From positions 11,656,001 to 11,720,000 of the forward strand of contig NC_039510.1 in the NCBI RefSeq assembly GCF_003672135.1: a stretch of DNA of 64,000 bases. The letters are read 5' to 3'. A model generated the notes under the pieces. That model had not been told where the DNA came from and did no database searches. It was given only the letters and a program-made list of their open reading frames with translations. Source of the stretch: Ooceraea biroi (taxonomy: Eukaryota > Arthropoda > Insecta > Hymenoptera > Formicidae). Both the position numbers and the translations under genes were made by a program. Shown here piece after piece: positions 38,302 through 50,188 of this stretch (position 1 is the first letter of the stretch; each line of letters opens with the position of its first letter).

Positions 38302-38635
38302 CTATCTTGGGCCGAAGAAGCCAAGCGTCTTCAGTGAGTTAGTAACCCTACTGATCAGTTTGTCCTTGTAACGCCATATTGTCATGTCTACCACACTGTT
38401 CTCCCGGTACTCCACGCAGGTCTTCTTCAGCGAGCGAACGCAATCGGCGCGGTAGTGCTGCAGCTGCGCGTCCTCGGTCTCGATGGGGTAGCTAGTGCAT
38501 CCGGCACTTAGACATGCCAACGGAAAGTGATTGTGTAGGGTGACTACTCGTTCCGGGTTGTGGAAGCACTTGATGTACTGGTTCGGCTTCGTGAAGTTCT
38601 TTGAGCGATACACGTGCTGCAGCATGTGCATGTAC
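38302..38635 (-). CDS. GT92 exon 2 (end of catalytic domain, stop)
   Basis: Starts with the last base of Lys, then YMHMLQHVYR, and ends TLGFFGPR and TAG. Confidence 0.92.
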
Positions 38636-40831
38636 CTGCAAGAAGAATTCTCAAATTAGAAATACACATTTCTTGCGATTGAAATTTCATAGGAAAGGTA
38701 ATATTAGTAAAGGTAATATTAGTAAATTAGTAATTAACATACCAGAATCAATTATGGATTCCATTTAGAAGACTCGGTATAAATTTGGCGTCAGCAAATT
38801 CTTATAGCGAAGCTTTGACGATTTTTCGAAGTTAATAGTTTCAGAGATTTTTATAATTTAAGTAATAAAGTTCCACAATGAAGTTTTCAGCAAAGTTGTT
38901 ATACAAGCTTTTGCATTTTATCAGATTTAATGTTATCAAGTATCCATGTTGTCATGATATCCATTTACATTTCTAACATAACTTTTTAAAATGTTTTTCG
39001 ACTATTTGTTTCCAAATGCATATATTTCTTTCATGAAAACGAGTCAACATTCGAGTGTTTTCAAAATACTAAAACTTTCATTCAATACTATCTCCGTCGA
39101 TATAAAAATACACGTATATCTACTACAGTTCAGACTAAATACGTTAAACCAACGACAAAAACAGAAAGAGTTATATAATAATGGAAAATAATCATAAGTC
39201 ATTGTACGCAATCGTTTCTCAAGAGACAAATTCCAACGCCTATCCATCGAACTTCCTACTCTTCCTTCGCGATTATTAATCCATCGGAGGAAAAGAACCA
39301 TGACACCAATAACCAGATGCACTTGGTGCAAGCCATCCACTTCGCGCTTCCTTCACGGGCGGCCGATTAACGGACGGCTGATTCGCACGCGGCGTGAAAG
39401 TGGAAACCTTACTCACTTAGGTATGTCCTTGAAGTAACCGTGAGAGTGCAGTAGGTCGTCAAGGAAGTAAACGTTTCTGACGTTGTACGAGGCACGGGTT
39501 TCGTTTCGTATCTTCAGGGCCTTGGGCAGCACCCGGCGCATCAGTTCTTGCCAGGTCGCGTCCTTCACGGGCATGATCACTTCGTCGACGTCCAGCAGCG
39601 CGATGTACTCGTACTCATACATGTGCTTGTACAAGCAGTCGTTGTAGGGTATCAGTTCATTCTGCCGCTTGTGATTGGTCTTCTTCGTGAGGTACATGTG
39701 CTGGAAAGCTGGCACGTTCGGCTGCCCACCCGGCAGGGTCAATGGCGTCACGTGTACCATACCTAAATTCTGATAGTGCTGCAGCACCTTAGTTACGTTC
39801 GGGTGGACCTGCAACTCGTAGAAGTAGATCTTGTCAGCGCCCAGCAGACTGATCAGCTCGATCCACTCAACCAGTCGCACCGACAGATCCTCGTGTAAAA
39901 AGTCCAAGCCTTTTACGCACACTGCAAAGTCTTTCTTGCGCTTGGGCTTGTTGTAGATCACCCGGAGGTTGTTGCTGGCCGTGTCGCAACGCTTCTCCAC
40001 CATGGAAATCGATGACGGTGGCTTCCCAGCCGTTTGTGGCGGCAGCCTGCACGCTATCACATACGGCTGATAGATGCCCTGCTTGTAATTGCCCCACTTG
40101 GGATACCAGATGTACTTGTACTCAAGAGTCTCCACGATCTTGGGTTGGTTTTCGCCATCATACCACAGTTGGCAATATGTCTTCACAGTGGGCTCTATCC
40201 GGTCAATCATGCCGACAATTCTCACTGCCGGTCCGATCTTCGATAGCTTCCGATTGTCGTAGAACGCGCCGAAAAATTGGAACGTGCCATTGCTGGTGCG
40301 CAGTGTTTGCCAGTAGATATTATTGAACTCCAGATCGTAGATCTGCGGGTATTTTGCGCAGCTGTCGTTGCCCCGTTTCAGGTTCAGCTTACTGTTCTTC
40401 GTCCAATCGCCCAGTGGTAAACTCGGTATTCTCTCAGCGATCTCCTCGATGAGCTGTTGCTCTGTCTTGGCTGGCCTTTTGTCCAACAATGGTTCCAGTT
40501 CGAGCGGGTTCTTCGTCGCCTCCAGGCGGTTTCTGATGGTGGTCAGGGTGGTTAATAGGGCACCATTGCCGCCGGAGTTGGATGGATCACTCAGAGATGA
40601 CCTCTGTAGGAGATATCGAGACAGACCTGCGGCACCACGATTTGCGCCCCGATCGTTGCCGGTGCCTTCCATTTCCAGGTTGCCTTCCTCGGCTGTCGGG
40701 CCGCCATCCTGGCGCAATGCCCTGTTTTCCAAGTGGCGGAACTGTACCGCCGCTATCATCAGCAGGCCCCAGGCAAATACGAAGACGAAGGCACGTTTGG
40801 CGCACCTCGATGAGCAGCTCTGAATCGTCAT
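38302..40831 (-). CDS. Glycosyltransferase family 92 (DUF23) type II membrane protein, two exons, 582 residues
   Basis: Predicted Golgi enzyme; family 92 includes C. elegans GALT-1, a galactosyltransferase acting on core fucose of N-glycans. The substrate here is inferred only from the family. Exons: 40831-39417 (phase 2, donor GTGAGT) and 38635-38302 (acceptor TTCTTGCAG, stop TAG). The frame is open 51 bases further upstream, but without an ATG, so the start is MTIQSCSS. Visible: a 12-residue cytosolic tail, TM anchor about 14-31, a low-complexity stem rich in Gly/Glu/Arg, then the catalytic domain from about 297. The domain runs FAVCVKGLDF, EWIELISLLGADKIYFYEL, and ALLDVDEVIMP with the DVDE metal/nucleotide-sugar motif at about 414-417. 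It continues into exon 2 with YIKCFHNPERV and HNHFPL and paired cysteines. Length fits the family. The 781-base intron is unremarkable. Confidence 0.93.
38694..38723. repeat. 15-bp tandem duplication in the GT92 intron
   Basis: Two identical copies of AAAGGTAATATTAGT in a row, about 60 bases from the exon 2 acceptor. Confidence 0.9.
39417..40831 (-). CDS. GT92 exon 1 (anchor, stem, most of catalytic domain)
   Basis: Ends two bases into the Lys codon of KDIPK. Reading through the donor gives an immediate TGA. Confidence 0.93.
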
Positions 40832-40925
40832 GTTGTCAGTCCCTCCGATACCTTTTTGATTGTCAATTGGACGACGCTGCACGTCGCCCCACTTGACCGC
40901 GTCCTTCTCAATCTACAGTTCGAAT
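40832..40925 (-). other. GT92 5' UTR with a probable intron acceptor
   Basis: On the minus strand, a pyrimidine-rich TCTTTCTGTTGCAG ends at 40926. The leader then runs 94 bases to the ATG and contains an in-frame TAG. This implies at least one upstream non-coding exon. Confidence 0.5.
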
Positions 40926-43249
40926 CTGCAACAGAAAGATTCATCGTTCCACGATATGTTGGTTGGATCGTGACACTAGTGACTGGGAAAGAAACGAGCA
41001 TATAATTTTACAATTTTCGGATGGTTATTTAAAGGAAAATTTAAACTTATCCTACTTTATCGTGAAAACATCGATAAAAATTTATACGTGAACAGATGGT
41101 TAACAGATGGTGAACAGATTGTGGCTTTTTTGACGAAATCATCAATTGTACTCGGATTTTATCAGAAAATTAGGATCGCCGAATATCTAATATGGAAAAT
41201 GCAAAATTGCACCGATTAATATGAAAACTGTCATCTTGACGAATTTTAACCAGCTTTAAGTATACGCATGGAAAAATAACGAACAACAATCTATATTAAA
41301 TTTTGACGTGGAGTCCGTTTTTCTGATTATTGGATCACGACAGCTTTCTCAGCTGCAACGATAAGGAATCATTATTTTCAAAGAGCTGCAACAAGTGCGA
41401 ATAATTTATCCAGGTAACAGCATTATCTGCGAACGTGACAAAAGTTGCGAAATAATTCGCGGTATAATCGCCGACGGAATTTGGGACAGGAGACGAGATA
41501 ATGTCCTTAACTGTATAAGGACACCCGCCAACGGTAGCCGGTACTTGACTATCATCAGGAAAGCGAGCGACCCTGTCGGGCGAAACCCCGTTGACTGGAT
41601 CGGGCAAGCCCCGGGGGAGCAAGAGAGAGAAAATGAGAGAGAGCGAGAGACCCGCTCGGAGATACGTAGAACCGGTTATGCTGATGGTAAACTGTTTTTC
41701 ACCTTTTGCACCTCGCTCCATCTAACCTCCTCCCTTCCTGACCACCTCGGGCCTTCTGCCCGATGATGTTTCTCCCTCGTCTAGCCTCTTTCTTCCCTCC
41801 CCTCATTCAGACCTAGCCGATGATGGCGACTCTCAGGATCAGGCTCGACCACAACCTAGGATTTTCCACGAAGATCCTATCGCCGCCAGCCGTTACTTCG
41901 CAATGTTGTCATTCCTCAAATTTGTAATATCGTCAGAATATCTCGGAAGTATGAAATAAAAATTCAATCAATAATGGCTGAATCCACGTATTGATTAAAA
42001 TTTTATTAATAGTGGAAGAGAGAAGAAACACAAGAATCTATTTTCCCCTCTCTTTTAAAGTAGAAAAAAGATGAAACAGAAAATATGTTTAAACTCTCAA
42101 ATTATAATATACCGTTAAAAATTATTCGATCGAAAGTTTATTATCACTATAATTTTAAGTACAGGAATTTTATAGTTTACACAACTTCAGTAACGATATT
42201 ACTTAAAATATGATTTATGACTTATTAATTAATTATGACTTATAAGCACTTTCATAAGTGACATAATCCGTATAAGTACTCACAAGACTGTCATTTAGTT
42301 ACGAACAACTATTAATTAATAAAATGAGAGTTTGTGTCTTACGCGGATCTTACAACATACCTAATTAAAGTACTTGGAAACATAATTATTAATGCTTTCG
42401 AATTTTCGTAACGCCAAAGGATATTGCTAGACGAAGGGATGAGAAAATCTTCTGTATTCTTCAAGTCAAAGCAACTTCAATGAAGCGCGCCGTTCTTTCG
42501 TATAATATCGTGATGCTATCATAAGCGTAATTGTGCTGGTGATTAAATACCGAAAGTCCCGGCGTATCTAATCGACAAATTTATGCACTTTCTTGCGAGG
42601 CTTTCGCACGGCGATTCCGATGATACTGCGACGAAATATAACGTCCCCTAAGCTCGTGCAATTGCTCGTACCCATGGCGTCACTAATTAGCGTGGATTTA
42701 TTTAATCTGCCGCCGTGCAGAGCCGTTAAGCTCGATAAACCGCGATTCGTTTCGACGTGGCCGCGCACAATTGCGAAAGTGCAACTCGTGTACGCACAAT
42801 GCCACCTCGTTCACGTTTAATTTAGACCCCGTTCTTATCGCCCTTGTTTGAAATTAACAATCCCGCACAACAGATCGACCAGCTAGAACGCAAATTGCAC
42901 GTAACAAACGCATCGACATAATCACCATTGTCCAATAAAACTCGTTCATTATGTTGAGCCTTCATGCTTGTTAAAAGGGAAGTTTAAATCTTCTCTACAA
43001 TGAAGTTTCTTGGCTATCATAATTTTTAAAAAACTTGTTAAAGAGACTATTTTCGCGGTTTGGACTTTGAAGATTTAATAACTGAAAAGATTTTCATATC
43101 AGCGTTATTTTCCGTATCTTAAATTATTCATTATTACTATTTGCATCTCACATTATTATTTAAATAAATAAAAAAATTAAAGATATTACAAAATTATATT
43201 CTAAGTTTTTCAGACGTTTTGCTGATCTTTGGCGGATATTTCTCCAATT

Positions 43250-43429
43250 ATGACGTATATTGCTCTTATTATTGCATTGATAATTATTGTGTTTATAGTT
43301 ACAGCTGATGCCTGGAGCTATCCTGGAAGGAACTTAATCGGGATTAGACGCGTATCCCAGAATAATTTAACGTTTATTTACGATCGATGCCGAGAATTCT
43401 ACGAGCAACGTCAACGGCATTATCGATGA
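43250..43429 (+). CDS. Possible small secreted peptide, 59 residues
   Basis: ATG, then a strongly hydrophobic stretch (about residues 3-20, YIALIIALIIIVFIVTADA) like a signal peptide. It is followed by a basic/aromatic 38-residue tail containing RR, one Cys and ending RQRHYR, TGA. A TTTTTCAG acceptor-like site lies 37 bases upstream, so a 5' UTR exon is possible. It sits in an AT-rich region with no recognised neighbour. It resembles neuropeptide or venom-like precursors only in layout; I do not recognise it, and chance is possible. Confidence 0.3.
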   Translation: MTYIALIIALIIIVFIVTADAWSYPGRNLIGIRRVSQNNLTFIYDRCREFYEQRQRHYR

Positions 43430-46400
43430 TTAAGTGAAAGGAGGTTAATTACAAGCCAAAAATGTGGCCATACAAGGTTCAGTTGGCTTCTCTCTGAAAT
43501 CTTTCTGTATGGCTCTATTTAATGAAAAAAATCAACAAGTATAGTCCATTGCCCCAAGAAGTCAGTGGAAATTCTTTGAAGTGATGTCTTTTATCTTCTT
43601 ACATACACTTACCTCCTTATCTTTAGCGACACAATGTTTTTATGATTAGAGATAAAGTCTAAGACGAGATTTGTGAGAAAAGATAGACGCGAAGACGAGA
43701 TAAAGAAAACACCAGCGTGCATTAACTGATAACTAATTTGAAGTGTAATGTTCGAAGTAAATTTTCTGTTATCAAAACAATTTATATCTAAGTTACATAA
43801 CTTAATATAACTTCATATAACCTAATTTTTTAGAGGAACATGGAGAACAAGGGTAGAATTCTAATAACGACTTTCATTATTTGAACGAGCACGTCATATA
43901 TCACACAATCTTGAATATAAAGTATCGGAACTTATAAATTTATATTCTTATCACATTCTCGGCACTAGGCGTGAGTCCTTGCCGAGACATGAAACATAAA
44001 AGTCACATGCAAGCATGAAAATAAGAATCATATTTTCAGCATCGTAATTTTTATGGCCGAACAGAGTTCCTGAAATGTTCATTAGACACATGTCGATTGT
44101 CAATATAGGAAATTCGAACTGATTAGTCCGTCAGTTAGTTCGAAATAGTTCAAAATAGATGAACTATATGAAGGAATAATGAACGTGACATGATGGCATT
44201 AACGATTAAACGCGATTCACACCACGAGATTTTCACCGAACAAATCAAGTCAAACAATACGCCTTCGCTAAATGCGCGAGGTAAATAGCAACCTATTTCC
44301 CTATATTGAATTATTCGTGTCCAGCGCCTCTTGGTCGATATTCCAAACGCGTGATAACGGGATAATCTACACCGTGTATGCCCGTCCCAGCTTCAAGATT
44401 GCCGATAAGATTCTATTGGGAAATTAATTTCCTTTTCCCCCTCCTCGCCATCGCGCGTTTAATCGTGCGTCGATGTAATCGCTAAATAAATATACATCCA
44501 TGTCGCAACCGTAATCGCAAGTTTCAAGGTTCTCCATCGGAAGGCATTCCTGCGTGTCTCCCTGTCTTTCCCGCAAAAAATCACGCTTAATCCCGTACGT
44601 ACGCACTTCTCGCACTAATAGTTCAAGTGGGTAAAGTCTCTTGTGCGCCTCCACGGCTCGTTGGTATTCCGCTAACCGCTGTTGCGTCAGTCATCGATAA
44701 ATTGTTCGTCGCAATATTGCGTACTGACTGGAATACAGCAGCTGAGTCACGACGATGCCGCAAATCGGATTTCATGACTTCTGCAAAAAGCATTGATCTG
44801 CCACACGCTCGAGCCACTTGAGCTTTAATTGCTTTCGCGGCTGAGAAGCAGTCGGATATTCTCGGTGATAGTTATAATAGTCTGTTCTTAACATTTGAAA
44901 GAAGATAGAGCTAAAATAAAATTCTCCGGAGCAATACGCGAGCAGAGCGTATATATGTAGATATGATCCTTATTTATCTAAAACGTCTTTGCGATTTATA
45001 ACTGTAAAACTAATGATTATCTTGTAACAATCAATAAATTTCTCCATATTAAGTATACATTAAATATACTTTATATAATACTATATAATAGTCATATAGT
45101 ACGATAGAATTATATAATTTAAAGTTATTAATTGAGATAGATGTTAATACAAACTTAACGAGACCGCAATTTTCTTTATATATAATTATAATCTCCGGAA
45201 CTTGTGTGTGTCTTGTAAAAGCAGAAGCGTTTAAGACGTTCTTTCTTATCCGGCTTATATCTCCCTGTAACAGTAAAACGCTTTAAACTCTAAGCACCTG
45301 TGATATGCCGAGTACCGTTCGCTCGTATTCTCCAATAACGTTATTATGATAGAGACGGTATTTTTGGGTCTCGGGTAAAGATTCATTACGCGCACTCGCG
45401 TGCGTTGCATCTGCATTCCATGTCTTACATAACTCCGCTATACCCCCGCAAATTTCTTCTCTCGTATTGTTACACGCCGTAGAGAAAGATGTTGCCCAAT
45501 GAAGGAGAGCGTTGAAGAAAATTTCTAGCGTGGGCGATATGCGCCGGCATTATTTAAATCGACAATAACTGCCGATGGCTTTAGAATCTCACGTGGTATC
45601 GTGGTGATCCATCTAGACAACTCAATAATAGCCGACATACTTTCGATGAGTTCCGACTCCGATACTCACACACAGGCGCATGAAAGTGATACAAGATAGC
45701 ACTGTGCAATTATTTGCGAAATACAAATGCAAATTATCAATTAGCTAATGGAAACTAGTTTTCATCGGCGAAAAAGATGCAGATTTCAAAACGTGCTGGT
45801 TTTACAAGTATCATTAATATTTCTCAAGATGGAATACAGATTGCTCTTCATAAGAAGATCGCTCTTCAAATTCCTCTCTTGATTCACTTCGCTAACAACG
45901 CCCGGATTCTTTCCACGACGCTGTAATCGAGCCCCTATTACTGCCCGAGGAATCGAAATCATCGAAATTAGACCGGTTCCAGTGCTCGCTCAGGAGAAAG
46001 ACAGCAGGCATGACGACATATGAGCGCAGTCCAGCGAGGACGATTTTGTGGAAAGTCGAGTGGAGAGAGCGAGTGATGCTGTTGCTACTGCACTCGTACG
46101 CTCGCCTGCTCCAATTGCGATTTCTCGCTTACGCGTGCTAATTAACCCTAATTGAACAACAAGGGGCAAGGTGTAGAGGGGCGGGAGGGAGGAAACGAAG
46201 AAAAGGGGATATAGAAAAAGATAAATCGAGCGACGGTGACGCGGTACAGCGAACGATTTCACCGGTCGCGGATGCCTCGTCTCATCGTCGATCTTCGCGA
46301 TTCGAGAGCGAGATAGCATTCTATCGTGCCGTGCGATATCGTCTGCAATTGGCAGTCGTGTGTGAGTTCTTACACATGGACGCACGTGCGTGCGTGAACT

Positions 46401-48348
46401 CTTTCGATCTCGGCCGCACACATCCCCGCTAGTGTCGCGTATCCGGGACCCATTTGTGTTTTACACGACGACGCATTATAGCGACCGTGTGTAACTTGGT
46501 GTAATATCAGATACGAGAGAGAGATAACTAAATGCGGCGATTAATCCGCGCGGTAATATGTAAACGTAATTATCCTATGCATCGCCATCGCGCAAATGTG
46601 GTTGGATATTATGGCCGGCTCAACGATGATGATGCCGCTGGGGAGCTGTGATATAATAATAATAGCAATGAAATAATTATATCTAAGGTATATATTGAAA
46701 CGCTAACCGCGAATCGCGCGTTCGCGATTACTTCCCGGAAAATGTTGTGGAATTGAGCGTGAAACTGTTACTTTCGTATTAAAAACATGTAGGCAGATTT
46801 TATTACAATTCACGATTTACATAGTTCTCAGAAATTTATACTTTTGTTTTATGCGCTCGTATCTCTTATATAAAAAAGTGATAGCTTCTACAAATGCTTT
46901 CCACTGCAACGAAGTAATGATTATGTACTTTTTATATTTTTTTATATTATAATTCAAGAATAATTTTCCCGATTAATACATTATAAGATCTCAATTGCTG
47001 ATACGTTAAGTAACAAAATGACGTAATGAAAAAATATGTCATTACTTACATTTCAAGAAATCTTCTGTTTCTCACTTACTTCTTTAATTCATTAATTAAT
47101 TTGTGATTAATTAGTATATTAAAGATACTCCATTTATTAGAAAAATACTATTACTGAGTATAATCAAAAATTTCAATAATTTCTGACATCACATAATGAA
47201 CAGAAAAGTCTAGTTTGCAATTTTGTAATTATAATTATACTCGTAAGTAAAATTACTCGTTTCATAATAATATTTAAACTATCTTAACTACATATTACAC
47301 GTACAGTGTCGGTATTAAATATCCTAATATAGAAAATCACCATGAATTGGAACTCAAAACGAAAGAAGAAGAAACTCTGACTAACTTATCTGACTAATTA
47401 ATCACAAAATAATCACTAACTAATTAATAATAAAATCAATTTCTAATCTAAATCAATTTCTATCATCATTCTCAACTAGCTCTCTTCGCGAACTTTTGTA
47501 ATATATTCTATGCACGTTGTGTAGCCACGTGTGTCGCACATAGACACGTGATGACGGCACGAGGGTGTCGAGAAAATATCCATCCTGCTGACGCCGCTCG
47601 GAAATCAAAGCAATAACACTCTAAATGCTCACTCGCAGCCCGCCAAGGCTAATTCCCATGCAAATTTATGTATCATTTATGTTACGTACAGTTACAGCAC
47701 TCACAAAGTTTACACGAGCGGTACGTGCGGTTGTCCGGACCGGACAAGTTCCGCAGAATCCGTTTCATCTTGCGATCAACAGCAGCTGCATCCGTGGATG
47801 GGATCGACTGAATATGCATTTGCGAGTCTCGATACGATTCGGCGTCCGAGTTTCGTTTTATTGTGAGCGTACGATAGAATATTGGACTGAATTCTGCGTG
47901 AAGTACAATACTTAGCAAACTGGTATCGAAACTGGGAGCTGCGAAACTGCTCGCAAATGATAGTCAAATGCGAGCGAAATCGAATCTCTCGCTAGTGATG
48001 GCTTCAATGATGGCTTCGTGATATTGCTTTACTGTGTAGTAAGCGAATATACGTCGATGCGTCTTTTACGTTCACAAATGATGTCATGTTTGATGAAAAA
48101 TAGTTCAATTTTATAAGTACTTTTATACTTGTTTCGTACTTGCTTTAAATGTACTTTATAGAATCATAAAAATATGACAAATATAATAAAAATATGCAGT
48201 GAAATTATGTCTGGAATAATCATGTTTTTTATTTAATAATTATTTAATTCATTTATTTTTTCGTGATTGTATTCGTAAGTTTTCGACTTAATGGCCATCC
48301 AAAAGTGCTCGTAAATTGGTTGGTTCCATTCCAAATTGCAGTGCGACC

Positions 48349-48426
48349 TTTCGTGTAACACTTGCGTGTATAGTTTTCATGTACAGTTTTCGTGTATAGC
48401 TTTCGTATATAACTTTCGTGTACATG
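48349..48426. repeat. 13-bp minisatellite, six copies
   Basis: Six consecutive 13-base units close to TTTCGTGTATAGC, each differing by a few bases. The period is not a multiple of three, so coding is unlikely. Confidence 0.88.
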
Positions 48427-49522
48427 CGGTAAAAATCGAGCGTGCAACGCGTCGAGGGCCGAGTTTGTCGAATATTGGATTATGTCTGGTCCCTCTCATT
48501 TTCGAGGAATTTGAGAACGGATGTGACTCATCGTCCAGTATCAGCTCGATAAGTTGTACTAAGCTTTACACGCAAAAAGCAACTTCGTGCACGGAGCTAA
48601 CAATACTTTTCTCTCAATAAAAACCTGATCTAATAACATTTTTAAAACGATTCATTAAATATAAACGTTTTTATATTTTCGCTCTATTATGTATTTATTT
48701 TTTAATTTGCTTTTTACAATAATGTCCTTAAGATTTGCCTCAATTACACACCTTGGACAATGTTACGCTCCAATACGAATTACTGGTTTTCATTATCCGT
48801 CGATTTCGTTCTTTTCTTCTCTCTTTTTCTCTCTCTATTTTTGCCGACAATGTACTCGCGCGTAAACGCGCAGTTTAGCGAATCATTTTTCGCATTATGC
48901 CGCGGCAATTAGGCCGGTTACACATAAATACTTAACGGCACTGTGCTGAATATCGGAACGAGGCCGTTGTTCCCTACTGCAGGAAGCAAATGGCACTTTA
49001 AATTGCCGACCGCACGCACGTCATCATCTCATCGGGGGATAACTGCACACGATCCTTCTCTCGTGCCGATGCAATCTTGATTCGAGCGGCACTGGGTGCC
49101 ACTCCAGCTTTTATCCGGACGATCGCTCGCGACGAAAGGCGCGAGCCTCGAAACGGAGGCGAACGGCGACCGCACAATCTTTTTTTTTCTACTTTGATAA
49201 TGCTGCGCGCGTGAAATTCGAACATATCTCTCGATATGCCGAGTGTCCTTTCTTCGGCAGGAATGCTACTTTCACATGCGCGAATTTTTTTTATCATTAT
49301 TTATTTATATATATGTGTGTTTTCTGCTAATTAACTGCAGATTTATATCATCAGTGTATAAATTTCGCGTGAAATCATTACCAGCGACATTTAGATGGCA
49401 TAAATCACATAACTCATCTCTACAGAAATACCGTTAGTTATAGTGAGCAATAAGAAAAAAAAAAGAGTACTTTACGCAAGTCGCAGTCCCTCCTGGAAGA
49501 GTAACTTTCCCGATTTTTCAAG

Positions 49523-50188
49523 ATGATAGCGCCGCAAACGGTTCCGGGCTACGGGAAATTAATTTATATCGTGTTTCAGAGTCAGTCATGGCGTACGGTA
49601 ATCCCCGTGGCGACGCAATGTGCGCGTAACATTAATGATGCGCCTGCTGCGCTACGACCGACTTTATCGGGTATGCCAGATTGTGATACTTGGATCGTAC
49701 AACACCGTTACGACCGCGAGAGGAGAACAGGGGGTCAAGCTGGATCACGCATTTGCTTCTTCATACGCGTCATTCTCTCCACACGAGAGCGGAAAACGCG
49801 ATCGGGACGGACAAATACTCCACGTCGCGATTTGTCGATCGTTCATCCGTTAATCTGTCGCCTCCGTGCATTCCCGCTCGGTAAGATGATATTTATAATC
49901 TCGATCACGCGGAAAGTACCTGTAAATAAATCGCAGCGAGTCAGACTAGTCAGCCTTCACAAATTAAAAGATGACAGTGACCTCGGGTTGCATATTGCGA
50001 TAAATACTCGACAAGAATATAAATTAAACTCCCAAGAGAATGTCTCGTATCTGTTCAATTTGCGAATGCCGAATAAACGTGATATATTAACAACGTTTCA
50101 CGATCTGACTGTATTTAGAGACGTCTTTATAATGTTATTAAGAGCAGTTTACATGCGCATACTTATTTTGACAAGCGAGAATGATTGA
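49523..50188 (+). CDS. Unrecognised 221-codon ORF (doubtful)
   Basis: It starts with ATG and spans a GC-rich half and an AT-rich half. It shows no signal peptide, no membrane segment in the first part, and no repeat or known domain. Composition changes abruptly with the local GC content, as expected of non-coding DNA. Its length is unusual but possible by chance in 64 kb. Confidence 0.1.
   Translation: MIAPQTVPGYGKLIYIVFQSQSWRTVIPVATQCARNINDAPAALRPTLSGMPDCDTWIVQHRYDRERRTGGQAGSRICFFIRVILSTRERKTRSGRTNTPRRDLSIVHPLICRLRAFPLGKMIFIISITRKVPVNKSQRVRLVSLHKLKDDSDLGLHIAINTRQEYKLNSQENVSYLFNLRMPNKRDILTTFHDLTVFRDVFIMLLRAVYMRILILTSEND

Noticed and set aside
40832..40882. 17 extra in-frame codons upstream of the GT92 ATG
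   Set aside because: They start at GTG, with no ATG before the upstream TAG. The downstream ATG gives a normal type II anchor.
41335..41721. 128-codon minus ORF with ATG and a hydrophobic N-terminal part
   Set aside because: The hydrophobic part arises from a GA/CT-rich tract, no family is recognisable, and it lies in the probable GT92 leader intron.
45990..46421. 143-codon minus ORF
   Set aside because: It begins with GTG, is GC-rich and low in complexity, and shows no recognisable domain.
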